Of a stretch of 64,000 bases of DNA, positions 51,237 through 59,790 are shown one piece after another. Each line of letters begins with the position of its first letter. Position 1 is the first letter of the stretch. The position numbers and the translations under genes are program-made. The stretch is from Mycobacterium sp. IDR2000157661 (GTDB lineage: Bacteria > Actinomycetota > Actinomycetes > Mycobacteriales > Mycobacteriaceae): contig NZ_CP081006.1 of assembly GCF_022317005.1 (NCBI RefSeq), forward strand, positions 4,216,001 to 4,280,000, given 5' to 3'. Below the pieces are notes generated by a model. That model had not been told where the DNA came from. It saw only the letters and a program-made list of their open reading frames with translations, and did not search any database.

Positions 51237-51788
51237 CTACTCGTCCTTGACCGGTTTGCGGCGCCCGACCGTGTCGAAGTCGTAGCCGAACAGCGACAGC
51301 GCCACCAGCAGGATCGCTCCGCCCACCACCGAGGGGTCGGCCACATTGAACACCGGCCACCAGCCGATCGACAGGAAGTCGACGACGTGGCCCTGCAGCG
51401 GGCCCGGCGAGCGGAAGAACCGGTCGACGAGGTTGCCCATCGCGCCGCCCAGGATCATCCCCAGCCCGACGGCCCACCAGGGGTTGACCAGTCGGCGGCC
51501 CATCCAGATGATGCCGATGACCACGCCGGTGGCGATCAGCGTCAGCACCCACGTGTAACCGGTCGCCATCGAGAACGCGGCGCCGGAGTTGCGCACCAGC
51601 GTCCAGGTGACCGTGTCACCGATGATCGACACGGGCTGGCCGGGCGTGAGCAGCCTGACGGCGAGCACCTTGGTGACGACGTCGGTCACCAGCAGCACCG
51701 CCGCGATGGTGAACAGCAATCGCAGCCGCTTCTTCGGCGGCGCCTGTTCATCGGTCGCCTGCTCGGCCGCTCCCGAGTCGTCTGTCAC
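51237..51788 (-). CDS. lspA: Lipoprotein signal peptidase
   Basis: Aspartyl membrane protease that cleaves diacylglyceryl-modified prolipoproteins, the step after Lgt; 183 residues. Four helices; the N-terminal cytoplasmic extension is charged. Catalytic motifs are WTLVRNSGAAFSM, GGAMGNLVDRFFR (NLxDR Asp) and VDFLSIGWWPVFNVADPSVVGG (FNxAD Asp). GTG start (VTDDSGAAEQ) chosen; the frame upstream overlaps the divergent ansA. Translationally close to the pseudouridine synthase, as in other actinobacteria. Confidence 0.96.
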   Translation of the reverse strand: MTDDSGAAEQATDEQAPPKKRLRLLFTIAAVLLVTDVVTKVLAVRLLTPGQPVSIIGDTVTWTLVRNSGAAFSMATGYTWVLTLIATGVVIGIIWMGRRLVNPWWAVGLGMILGGAMGNLVDRFFRSPGPLQGHVVDFLSIGWWPVFNVADPSVVGGAILLVALSLFGYDFDTVGRRKPVKDE

Positions 51789-51831
51789 TCCCCCATCATT
51801 CCAAAGTCGAAATCCGGAAGAATCTCCCACC

Positions 51832-52752
51832 ATGGGCGGTCTCCTCGTCGTCACCACCGGCGGCACCATCGCCACCAGCGCCGGTGCCGACGGGGTCAAG
51901 CGGCCCACCCGCAGCGGTGCTGAGCTCGCCTCGGGCCTGAACGTCGAGGTCGTCGACCTGATGGCGGTCGACAGCTCCCAGTTGACGCCTGCGGACTGGG
52001 ACCGGATCCATGCGGCCGTGAGCGACGCCGACGCCGACGGTGTGGTGGTCACCCACGGCACCGACACCATGGAGGAGACGGCGCTGTGGCTCGACCTCAC
52101 CTACTCCGGTGCGGCGCCCGTGGTGCTGACAGGGGCTCAGCGCAGCGCCGACGCTGCGGATGCCGACGGCCCGACGAATCTGCGCGACGCGCTCACCGTC
52201 GCGGCCGACCCGGCCGCGCGGGGACTGGGTGTGCTGGTCAGCTTCGCCGGTGTGGTGTGGCAGCCGCTGGGCCTGCAGAAGGTCGCGACCTCGGACCTGC
52301 GCGGCTTCGCCGGTACGGCGGTCGGCTCGGTGGCCGACACCGGCTTCGTCGTCGAGGCGGCCAAGGATCGGCCGAGCTTCGGCCCCCTGTCAGCGGCTGC
52401 CGCGCCGCGGGTGGACACCGTGGCGGTGTATCCGGGTGCCGACGCCGTCGCGATGGACGCCTGCGTGGCCGCGGGTGCCCGCGGCATCGTGCTCGAGGCG
52501 CCGGGTGCGGGGAACGCGGGTACCGCGGTGATCGAGGGGGTGCGCAGGCTATGCGCCGACGGAGTGGCGGTCTTGGTCTCGACGCGGGTGCCGGGTGGTC
52601 GGGTCAGCCCGGGCTATGGGCCGGGCCGAGACCTGGTCGACGCGGGCGCCGTCCCGGTGCCGCGGCTACGCGCCGCACAGGCCAGGGTGATGCTGATGGC
52701 GGTGCTGGCCGCCGGCTCATCCGTCGAGGACGTCCTCGGCCGCTGGGGCTGA
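51832..52752 (+). CDS. ansA: L-asparaginase
   Basis: Hydrolyses asparagine to aspartate and ammonia; 306 residues. Both catalytic threonines are visible: LLVVTTGGTIATS near the N-terminus and DGVVVTHGTDTMEETALWL. GAQRSADAADADGPTNLRDALTVA is the conserved middle part. No signal peptide at the ATG used (MGGLLVVTTGG), so it is probably cytoplasmic. Divergent from lspA; the 3' end overlaps the convergent dinB by 36 bp. Confidence 0.94.
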   Translation: MGGLLVVTTGGTIATSAGADGVKRPTRSGAELASGLNVEVVDLMAVDSSQLTPADWDRIHAAVSDADADGVVVTHGTDTMEETALWLDLTYSGAAPVVLTGAQRSADAADADGPTNLRDALTVAADPAARGLGVLVSFAGVVWQPLGLQKVATSDLRGFAGTAVGSVADTGFVVEAAKDRPSFGPLSAAAAPRVDTVAVYPGADAVAMDACVAAGARGIVLEAPGAGNAGTAVIEGVRRLCADGVAVLVSTRVPGGRVSPGYGPGRDLVDAGAVPVPRLRAAQARVMLMAVLAAGSSVEDVLGRWG

Positions 52753-54105
52753 GCGGGCGGCGAGCGCGCTGACGTAGTCCGGCCAGTCGAGGCTGTCGAC
52801 CGGGTTGGCCCGCTCGACTCCGGGGGTGCCGGCGGGAAACGTGCGGGCCTGCCCGGGCCCGCTAGCACGGGTCTCGAACCGGATGGTCATCACCCCGTGC
52901 CCGGCGCCCTGGATCCAGCCGTGCCCGAAGTCCGGATGCTCGACGTCGTCGCCGATACGCCAGGCCGGTGGCGCCGCGGCGAGATCTGTCACCGTCGGCG
53001 GCAGCCGGCTGTCGGCGACGTCCTCGTTCGCCATCAGGTCCAGGTCGGGAAACAGCGACTCCTGCCGGACCTCTGACAGTCCCGAAAAACCCACGCCGAC
53101 AAGTCGAATGGGTCCAATCTCGACCGGGTCGAGCAGTAGCCGCCGGGCCGTGGCGATCAGCGTGCCCGCATCGGTGGTGGCGTAGGGCAGCGTCGCCGAA
53201 CGGGTAAGGGTGCTCATGTCGGACTTCTTCAACTTGACGGTGACGGTGCGCGCACCGCGACCGTCCTTCTCCAGCCGCGCGTGCGCGTGTTCGCCGATCG
53301 GACCGGCGGCATCGCGCAACTGGTCGAGGGTGGTCAGGTCTTCGGGAAAGGTCGACTCCGCGCTGATCTGCTTGGCGGGCGCGTTTTCGGCGACGGGCCG
53401 GTCGTCTATGCCGCGCGCCAGCCGGTGCAGCGCCGGGCCGACGGTGCCGCCGAGGATGTTGGCCACCTCGGCCTCGCGCAGCGCGGCGAACGCCCCGATG
53501 GTTTCGATGCCGAGCCGGTGCAGCTTCTCCTCGGCGACCGGTCCGATCCCCCACAACTTGCGGACCGGCAGCGCGTCGAGCACCCGGCGCTCCTCGTCGC
53601 GCCGCACGATCCGGATGCCGTTCGGTTTGGCCAATCCCGACGCGATCTTGGCGATCTGCTTGCCCGAGCCCGCACCGACGGAGGCGACCAGCCCGGTCTC
53701 GTCGAACACGCGGGCCTTAAGGTCCGAACAGAAGTGCTCGACGTCGGCCGGCGTGGAACCCGCCAGCTCGGCGGGTTCACCGAACGCCTCGTCGTAGGAC
53801 AGCTGTTCCAGCACGGGCACCGTCGCCCGCACCGTTTCGAAGACGCGGCGGCTGGCCACGCCGTAGACGACGCCGCGCGGCGGCAGCACCACCGCCGCGG
53901 CGCCGACCAGCCGCCGGGCCTGATGCATGGGCATCGCCGATCGTGCGCCGAAGACGCGCGCCTCATAGCTGGCGCCCGCGACCACTCCGCGGCCCCCCAG
54001 CCCGCCGACCAGCACCGGCCTGCCGCGCAGCGTCGGACGGGTCAGTTGCTCGACGGACGCGAAGAACGCATCCATGTCCAGGTGCAGGACCCAGCGTGCG
54101 TCCAC
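52717..54105 (-). CDS. dinB: Y-family DNA polymerase IV
   Basis: Translesion polymerase of the DinB1/DinX type; 462 residues. Catalytic motifs are VLHLDMDAFFASVEQLTRP and LEQLSYDEAFGEP, with the metal-binding acidic residues. KLWGIGPVAEEKLHRLGIETIGAF is the helix-hairpin-helix, and the little finger follows. The C-terminal ~90 residues hold a small beta module (WRIGDDVEHPDFGHGWIQGAGHGVMTIRFE) like the Tudor-type tail of UvrD/PcrA. GTG start (VDARWVLHLD) chosen from the family N-terminus. Confidence 0.95.
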   Translation of the reverse strand: MDARWVLHLDMDAFFASVEQLTRPTLRGRPVLVGGLGGRGVVAGASYEARVFGARSAMPMHQARRLVGAAAVVLPPRGVVYGVASRRVFETVRATVPVLEQLSYDEAFGEPAELAGSTPADVEHFCSDLKARVFDETGLVASVGAGSGKQIAKIASGLAKPNGIRIVRRDEERRVLDALPVRKLWGIGPVAEEKLHRLGIETIGAFAALREAEVANILGGTVGPALHRLARGIDDRPVAENAPAKQISAESTFPEDLTTLDQLRDAAGPIGEHAHARLEKDGRGARTVTVKLKKSDMSTLTRSATLPYATTDAGTLIATARRLLLDPVEIGPIRLVGVGFSGLSEVRQESLFPDLDLMANEDVADSRLPPTVTDLAAAPPAWRIGDDVEHPDFGHGWIQGAGHGVMTIRFETRASGPGQARTFPAGTPGVERANPVDSLDWPDYVSALAARSAPAAEDVLDG

Positions 54106-54138
54106 ACCTGCCGATGCTAGGACGCTAGCGTGACGGTC

Positions 54139-54372
54139 ATGACGAACCCGGGCGTCGAGCCCTGCGATGTCGCGATCCGCGACGACTCCATCCGGCTCGG
54201 TCAGTTTCTCAAACTGGCCGGTCTCATCGACTCCGGGGCTGACGCCAAGTCGGTGATCGCCGACGGTCTGGTCACCGTCAACGGTGCGATCGAACACCGG
54301 CGCGGCAGGCAGCTGCGCGCCGCCGACGTCGTCGTGTTCAACGGTCGCAGCGCCCGCGTGGTCGGCGGGTGA
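54139..54372 (+). CDS. S4-domain RNA-binding protein
   Basis: A 77-residue stand-alone S4 domain of the YbcJ/RqcP-like size class. IRLGQFLKLAGLIDSGADAKSVIADGLVTVNGAIEHRRGRQLRAADVVVFNG shows the typical RxxxFLKxxGLxxxGxxAKxxIxxGxVxVNGxxExRRGxxL pattern. TAGCGT (54126-54131) ends seven bases before the ATG, favouring a leaderless start here over the GTG at 54130. RNA target unknown. Convergent with ileS, four bases apart. Confidence 0.85.
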   Translation: MTNPGVEPCDVAIRDDSIRLGQFLKLAGLIDSGADAKSVIADGLVTVNGAIEHRRGRQLRAADVVVFNGRSARVVGG

Positions 54373-54376
54373 TTCG

Positions 54377-57300
54377 CTAGACCTTGGCGATCGCCACCCG
54401 CACCCCGTCACCGATCTCACTGCCGTCCACGGGCTCGCCGAATTCGAAACGGGTGGCCAGGATTTCATGCGCGATGAGATCGCTGTGGGTGCGCGCCCAC
54501 GCCTCGCGGGTCGGCGGCACCGCCATCACGACCGAGATCCGGTCCGACACCTCGAGCCCGGTCGACTTGCGTAGGTCCTGAAGCTCGCGAATGCGGTCCT
54601 TGGCCCAGCCCTCGGCCTCGAGTTCCTCGGTGACGCTGCCGTCGAGCACCACCAGGCCGGCGCCGTCGGCCAGCGCGGCCGTGTACAGATCTTCGGGTCG
54701 AGCTCCGCTTCGCTGCGTCTCCCGTGGCTCCGCGGCCACCAGCCGCGAGCTGTACTCCTCGGGCTGCAGCACCGCCGGCCCGGCCGTCAGACTGCCGTCG
54801 GGGTTGACGATGGCTTCGCCCGCCTTGACGGCCCTGATGGCCGCCTGCACGTCCTTGCCCAGTCGCGGCCCGGCCACGCGGGCGTTGACGGTCAGCTCGA
54901 ACCGGCCGTAAGCGTCGATGTCGTCGGTCAACTCGACGGCCTTGACGTTGAGCTCGTCGGCGATCAGGTCGCTGAAGGGCGCCAGCCGCTGCGGGTTCTC
55001 CACCGCCACAGTCAGTTTGGGCAGCGGCAACCGCACCCGCAGCTTCTTGGCCTTGCGCAACGAGGATGCGGCCGAGGCCACCTCGCGCACCAGGTCCATG
55101 GTTGCCACCAGGTCGGGATCTTTTGGCAGCAGTCCCTCGGCAGGCCAGTCGGTCAGGTGCACCGACCGCTCACCGGTCACCCCACGCCAAATCACCTCGG
55201 TGATCAGCGGCAGCAGCGGCGCGGCCAGCCGTCCGGTGACCTCCAGCACCGTGTGCAGCGTGTCGATCGCGTCCGGATCCTCCTCCCAGAACCGCGAACG
55301 GGACCGCCGCACATACCAGTTCGTGAGGGCCTCGGTGAACTGCCGGAGCTGGTCGCAGGCACCGGAGATGTCGCAGACATCCAGTGCCGCGGTCAAGTCG
55401 TCGCGGAGCACCGCCAGCTTGGCCAGGATGTAGCGGTCCAGCACATGGCGCGAGTCGGTGCGCCACGTCCCCTTCTTCTGCGCGTACAACGCCAGGAAGG
55501 TGTAGGCGTTCCACAGCGGCAGCAGCACCTGGCGGACACCCTCGCGGATGCCCTGTTCGGTGACGATGAGATTGCCGCCGCGAAGAATCGGCGAGGCCAT
55601 CAGGAACCAGCGCATCGCGTCGGAGCCGTCCCGGTCGAACACCTCGGTGACGTCCGGATAGTTGCGCAGCGACTTGCTCATCTTCTGACCGTCGTTGCCC
55701 AACACGATCCCGTGTGCCACACATGTCTTGAAGGCCGGCTTGTCGAACAACGCGGTGGCCAGGATGTGCAGCGTGTAGAACCAGCCGCGGGTCTGGCCGA
55801 TGTACTCGACGATGAAGTCACCGGGGAAGTGCGAGTCGAACCACTCCCCGTTCTCGAACGGATAGTGCACCTGGGCGTACGGCATCGAACCCGAGTCGAA
55901 CCACACGTCGAAGACGTCTTCGATGCGGCGCATCGTCGACTTCCCGGTGGGGTCGTCGGGATTGGGCCGGGTCAGCTCGTCGATGTAGGGCCGGTGCAGA
56001 TCGGTGGGCCGCACGCCGAAGTCGCGCTCCAGTTCGTCGAGGCTGCCGTACACGTCGATGCGTGGGTATTTCGGGTCGTCGGACCTCCACACCGGGATCG
56101 GGGTGCCCCAGTAGCGGTTTCGGGAGATCGACCAGTCGCGAGCGCCCTGCAGCCACTTGCCGAACTGGCCGTCCTTGACGTGCTCGGGATACCAGGTGAT
56201 GTCCTGGTTGAGCTCCACCATCCGGTCGCGGAACTCGGTCACCTTGATGAACCACGACGACACCGCCCGGTAGATCAGCGGGTTGCGGCAGCGCCAGCAG
56301 TGCGGATACGAGTGCTCGTAGGTCTCGTGACGCAGCAGCACGGCGCCGTGGTCGGCCGCCGGTCCTGATCCGTTCTTCAGATCCCGGATGATCTGCGGGT
56401 TGGCGTCGAAGACATGCTGGCCGGCATAGTCCGGCACCGTCGCGTCGAAGCGGCCTTTCGGGTCGACCGGCGTGACGGCCTCGATCCCCGCCGCCTGGGC
56501 AGTGACCATGTCGTCCTCGCCGTAGGCCGGCGACATGTGCACGATGCCGGTGCCGTCGTCGGTGCTGACGAAGTCGGCGGGCAGCACGCGGAACGAGTGC
56601 GGCGCATCGGAGAAGTACGCGAACGGCGGGAGATACCGCGTCTCGAGCAGGTCCCGGCCGGTGTAGGTGCCCAGCACCTCGGGCTCCTCGCCGAGCTCGC
56701 GGGCGTACGCGGCCAACCGGGCTTCGGCGAGCACGTAGCGATTGCCGTCGGGCCCCTGCACCTGCACGTAGGTGACATCGGGTCCCACCGCCACCGCCTG
56801 ATTCGACGGCAGTGTCCACGGTGTCGTGGTCCAGATCAGCAGGTAGGCGCCGTCGAGCGCCGCCGAAGCCGAATGCTCTTCGCGCGAGCGCTCATCGGCG
56901 TCAACGCGGAACCCGACGGTGATCGCCGGGTCCTGGCGGCTCTGGTAGACGTCGTCGTCCATCCGCAGTTCGTGGCTGGACAGCGGTGTCTCGTCGTTCC
57001 AGCAGTACGGCAGGACGCGGTTGCCCTCGTAGGCCAGCCCCTTGTCCCACAGCTGTTTGAACGCCCAGATGACCGATTCCATGAACTCGGGTTCGAGCGT
57101 CTTGTAGTCGTTGTCGAAGTCGACCCAGCGGGCCTGGCGGGTGACGTAAGCGCGCCACTCGTTGGTGTACTTGAGCACCGACGCACGGCAGGCGTCGTTG
57201 AACTTCTCGATGCCCATCTCGTCGATCTGCGACTTGTCGGTGATCCCGAGTTGGCGTTGCACCTCCAGCTCGGCGGGCAGGCCATGGGTGTCCCAGCCGA

Positions 57301-57556
57301 ACCGACGTTCCACCTTGTAGCCGCGCATCGTGCGGTAGCGCGGCACGATGTCCTTGACGTAGCCGGTGAGCAGATGGCCGTAGTGCGGTAGCCCGTTGGC
57401 GAACGGCGGGCCGTCGTAGAAGACGTACTCCGGGGCCTCGTCGCGGCGGGCGATGCTGGCGCGGAAGGTGTCGTCGGCGTCCCAGTACTGCAGGACGTCG
57501 GCCTCGAGTTTCGGAAAGTTCGGCGCCCCGGCCGTTGGCTTGGGGTAGGCGGTCAC
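54377..57556 (-). CDS. ileS: Isoleucyl-tRNA synthetase
   Basis: Class I synthetase charging tRNA-Ile, with editing of valine; 1059 residues. Signatures are FYDGPPFANGLPHYGHLLTGYVKD (HIGH as HYGH), LIWTTTPWTLPSNQAVAVGP in the editing domain, and NDGQKMSKSLRNYPD (KMSKS). CWRCRNPLIYRAVSSWFIKV is also present. Two extra segments, DADERSREEHSAS (~residue 218-230) and EPRETQRSGARPEDLY (~residue 940-956), look like in-frame insertions. GTG start with AGGAGA four bases upstream. Controlled by the T-box leader. Confidence 0.97.
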   Translation of the reverse strand: MTAYPKPTAGAPNFPKLEADVLQYWDADDTFRASIARRDEAPEYVFYDGPPFANGLPHYGHLLTGYVKDIVPRYRTMRGYKVERRFGWDTHGLPAELEVQRQLGITDKSQIDEMGIEKFNDACRASVLKYTNEWRAYVTRQARWVDFDNDYKTLEPEFMESVIWAFKQLWDKGLAYEGNRVLPYCWNDETPLSSHELRMDDDVYQSRQDPAITVGFRVDADERSREEHSASAALDGAYLLIWTTTPWTLPSNQAVAVGPDVTYVQVQGPDGNRYVLAEARLAAYARELGEEPEVLGTYTGRDLLETRYLPPFAYFSDAPHSFRVLPADFVSTDDGTGIVHMSPAYGEDDMVTAQAAGIEAVTPVDPKGRFDATVPDYAGQHVFDANPQIIRDLKNGSGPAADHGAVLLRHETYEHSYPHCWRCRNPLIYRAVSSWFIKVTEFRDRMVELNQDITWYPEHVKDGQFGKWLQGARDWSISRNRYWGTPIPVWRSDDPKYPRIDVYGSLDELERDFGVRPTDLHRPYIDELTRPNPDDPTGKSTMRRIEDVFDVWFDSGSMPYAQVHYPFENGEWFDSHFPGDFIVEYIGQTRGWFYTLHILATALFDKPAFKTCVAHGIVLGNDGQKMSKSLRNYPDVTEVFDRDGSDAMRWFLMASPILRGGNLIVTEQGIREGVRQVLLPLWNAYTFLALYAQKKGTWRTDSRHVLDRYILAKLAVLRDDLTAALDVCDISGACDQLRQFTEALTNWYVRRSRSRFWEEDPDAIDTLHTVLEVTGRLAAPLLPLITEVIWRGVTGERSVHLTDWPAEGLLPKDPDLVATMDLVREVASAASSLRKAKKLRVRLPLPKLTVAVENPQRLAPFSDLIADELNVKAVELTDDIDAYGRFELTVNARVAGPRLGKDVQAAIRAVKAGEAIVNPDGSLTAGPAVLQPEEYSSRLVAAEPRETQRSGARPEDLYTAALADGAGLVVLDGSVTEELEAEGWAKDRIRELQDLRKSTGLEVSDRISVVMAVPPTREAWARTHSDLIAHEILATRFEFGEPVDGSEIGDGVRVAIAKV
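56876..56897. repeat. Copy of the 22-bp dispersed repeat inside ileS
   Basis: Minus strand CGATGAGCGCTCGCGCGAAG plus AG, identical to the copy between hisH and hisA. Here it is read in the ileS frame as DERSREE within the editing domain, just before LDGAYLLIWTTTPW. Confidence 0.9.
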
Positions 57557-57560
57557 GGTG

Positions 57561-57790
57561 TCTCCTGTGCCGATTGTGGCCTCCGGTCACGGTAGCCAGA
57601 AGTCAGGCACGGGGACGACGTCGCGCTCGTGCGCGGGCGCCGCGGTACCACCCCGCTTGCGCACACCGTTGTGCGCCGCTCCGTTTCGGGCGATGACGGG
57701 CCCGCCCGTCCGGGTCTACTGAGCAGCCGGGAATCAACCCGTCAGCTGTTCTTCCGAAGGCTCCCCGGTGATTGCCGGATCGGTGCCGTT
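57561..57790 (-). promoter_or_regulatory. ileS T-box riboswitch (translational type) and promoter
   Basis: The leader contains the T-box signature TGGTACCGCGG (57650-57640). Near its 5' end an ultrashort Stem I, CCGG-CAATCA-CCGG (57778-57765), has the isoleucine codon AUC (57772-57770) in its loop. GGGAGCCTTCGGAAGAAC follows, as in mycobacterial ileS T-boxes. No run of U follows a terminator-like stem. The Shine-Dalgarno AGGAGA (57566-57561) lies downstream, so uncharged tRNA-Ile should release the ribosome-binding site. A promoter -10 TAGAAT is at 57803-57798, placing the transcript start near 57791. Confidence 0.92.
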
Positions 57791-57849
57791 GGCGTCGATT
57801 CTAACGGGGGCTGCAATATGAACGGCCGCCGAGGGCGAGAGACCTCAGT

Positions 57850-58497
57850 TCACTGCGGCGGCAGCGCGTCAGAGGTCATCTCGATGAGTGCGAGCGGGAA
57901 CTGCTCGGCGAGTTCCTCGACGGTGTAGTCCTCGAAGCGGCTCGTGTCGTACCACCAGTCGACATGCACGTCACCGGCGGCGCGGTACACGCGCACCTCG
58001 AGCGCATGGCCGAGGCCGGGCGGGGTCTCCTCCACCGGAACGGTCTCGTGCGGGGCCTCGCCGATGTAGTTGAGGTAGACCTCCGACGGCTCGGCCGCGA
58101 CGTGCTCCCCGGCGCCGGCCAGGGCGCGGTGCACGCCGGCGAGCACCTCGGTCGCGCTGGCCTGCGCAGCGGTCGCGCAGATCAGCGGCACCGCGTCGAG
58201 CAACGATCCGCGCTCGCTGGCGATATCGATGGGAACGACTCCGGTCCCGAGCGTGCGGGCGATGGTCCTGGTCAGGGCCGCCAGCAAGATCTCGTCGACC
58301 GGCAGATCGAGCCATTCGGCGGCGCCGTCGAGTTCGGCGGTGAGCTCCTCGCTCACCGGCGTCGACGTCTTGGCCATGTCGGCGACGCGGGTGGTGTCTG
58401 CGGTGTCGTAATCCGTGACGCGCACCGTTGCTGAAGCAAATTCGCCGAGCGGGTGCAGTACCTCTGTGGTCGGCGTAACCAGGTAGGGAGCAACCAT
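57850..58497 (-). CDS. Stand-alone protein resembling the C-terminal half of an NRPS condensation domain
   Basis: A 215-residue protein. LDLPVDEILLAALTRTIARTLG, VPIDIASERGSLLDAVPLI, VYLNYIGEA (FNYLG-like) and ALEVRVYRAAGDVHVDWWYDTSRFEDYTVEELAEQF follow the order of strands and helices in condensation-domain C-lobes. The N-lobe with HHxxxDG is absent, so it cannot be a normal condensation catalyst. The start is uncertain: ATG 58497 (MVAPYLV) or 58509. Divergent from a DNA-binding gene across a 136-bp region rich in inverted repeats (58520-58533 TCCCA-N4-TGGGA). Function unknown. Confidence 0.6.
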   Translation of the reverse strand: MVAPYLVTPTTEVLHPLGEFASATVRVTDYDTADTTRVADMAKTSTPVSEELTAELDGAAEWLDLPVDEILLAALTRTIARTLGTGVVPIDIASERGSLLDAVPLICATAAQASATEVLAGVHRALAGAGEHVAAEPSEVYLNYIGEAPHETVPVEETPPGLGHALEVRVYRAAGDVHVDWWYDTSRFEDYTVEELAEQFPLALIEMTSDALPPQ

Positions 58498-58613
58498 GAA
58501 AGTCAACATAACTCAGATGTCCCAGAATTGGGAGACGCATCCCAAAAGTGTGACGCCAGTGTCAATTAAGGCAACCCAGTCCGGTTTGCGGACGCCGGTG
58601 CCCAAGGCCGGGA

Positions 58614-58631
58614 ACTTACGTTAGAGTAAGT
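58614..58631. promoter_or_regulatory. Palindrome over the promoter of the DNA-binding gene at 58634
   Basis: ACTTAC-GTTAGA-GTAAGT, a perfect 6-bp inverted repeat. It contains TAGAGT (58622-58627), a TANNNT -10 ending six bases before the ATG. Its placement fits autorepression of a leaderless gene. Confidence 0.6.
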
Positions 58632-58633
58632 GG

Positions 58634-59002
58634 ATGCCACGGACCGACGAGAACGGCAGACAGCTGAAGGCTCTGCTCGACTACCTTCTGGACGGGGACA
58701 TCGAGGCCAAGGACATCTACGACGCATTGGGCACCTCGAGCAGCACCTACTACCGCAGAATCAAGGAAGCCGACTACCCCGACGCCGAAGAGCTGCGGCG
58801 GGTCTCCGACCGGTTCGGCCTGAGCTATCCCGATCTGCAGGTCCGCTTCGGTCTGATGACCAAGCAGGAGATTCTCACTTACGTCGAAGCTCTCTCGACG
58901 ACGGGCGGATCGCAGTCGGCGCTCCTCGAGGCCACCAGGACGCGCACGCGCGCCCCGAAACTCTCTGAACTGCGGCCGAGGAGTGACGCTCCACCCCTCT
59001 AG
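58634..59002 (+). CDS. Small helix-turn-helix DNA-binding protein
   Basis: A 122-residue protein with a central HTH: LLDGDIEAKDIYDALGTSSSTYYRRIKEADYPDAEELRRVSDRFGLSYPDLQVRFGL. The tail is basic and Pro-rich (TRTRTRAPKLSELRPRSD). It resembles mycobacterial XRE-like or immunity-repressor-like regulators but I cannot assign a family. It is followed 44 bp later by a seven-helix membrane protein on the same strand, a likely functional pair. Leaderless promoter with an overlapping palindrome. Confidence 0.7.
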   Translation: MPRTDENGRQLKALLDYLLDGDIEAKDIYDALGTSSSTYYRRIKEADYPDAEELRRVSDRFGLSYPDLQVRFGLMTKQEILTYVEALSTTGGSQSALLEATRTRTRAPKLSELRPRSDAPPL

Positions 59003-59046
59003 CCCCTACACTTTGCTGAGTACACGGCGGTTCGAAGGCATCGTTC

Positions 59047-59784
59047 ATGGGTTTGGCGACACTCATCGCAATCACTCTTTGCTGTATCGCATGGAGTTTG
59101 TGGATCCGCCGCGTCACCTGGTCCTCCCGCTGGGAGGTCGCCGCGACCCTCAACATCGCTTTGCAGGGCGCCGCCGTGCTGCTGATGAGCCCCTGGGCGT
59201 CGGAGACGCTGGGCGTGGCGCTGCACGCGCTGACCGGCAAGTGGAACCTTGAGGACTTCATCGGTCACGACTGTTACATCGTCGCCGCGTCGGCGGTCGT
59301 CTACAACGCGCTGGGCCGGCTGCAGGACGACCATCTGCTGCAGAAGTCGTTCAAGAAGTACGTCGAGCTTCCCGCCACGCTGTGCATTCCGTTGCTGCTG
59401 GTGGCGTTTTCGCTGGGCAACGGCGCGCGGATCTATAAGCGCGACTTCTTCCAGGTGCCGACCGACTTCTGGCTTAACACGTATTGGCTGATCCTGTGCG
59501 GCATCCTCATCTACCTGCTGGGCTACGGCAGCCGGGCGTTGCTGGTGCTGCGCAAGGATCCCCGGTCGCGGAACATCGCCAACGTCTACCTGATCTCGTC
59601 GGCCGCCGGCATCGCGGCGTGCGTGGTGCGGCTGCTCACCGCCTACATTCCGGCCCTGCAGGGCATCGATGCGGGCACCACCCTGGTCTGGGTATTCGCC
59701 TGCATGTGCGGTGCCGGCTTCGCGCTCACGTCGGCCGAGTCCTGGCGGCGCAAGACCAGATGGTTCAGTAACAGTCCGCGCTGA
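59047..59784 (+). CDS. Seven-helix integral membrane protein of unknown function
   Basis: A 245-residue protein with seven hydrophobic segments at about residues 1-20, 30-50, 72-91, 109-128, 142-167, 178-204 and 213-233, and short loops. FIGHDCYIVAASAVVYNALGRLQDDHLLQ is a distinctive stretch. A basic C-terminus (WRRKTRWFSNSPR) suggests it ends in the cytoplasm. Seven helices with N-terminus outside is inferred from charge distribution. No family recognised. It follows the HTH gene and ends six bases before the convergent lipL. Confidence 0.7.
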   Translation: MGLATLIAITLCCIAWSLWIRRVTWSSRWEVAATLNIALQGAAVLLMSPWASETLGVALHALTGKWNLEDFIGHDCYIVAASAVVYNALGRLQDDHLLQKSFKKYVELPATLCIPLLLVAFSLGNGARIYKRDFFQVPTDFWLNTYWLILCGILIYLLGYGSRALLVLRKDPRSRNIANVYLISSAAGIAACVVRLLTAYIPALQGIDAGTTLVWVFACMCGAGFALTSAESWRRKTRWFSNSPR

Positions 59785-59790
59785 GCCCGG

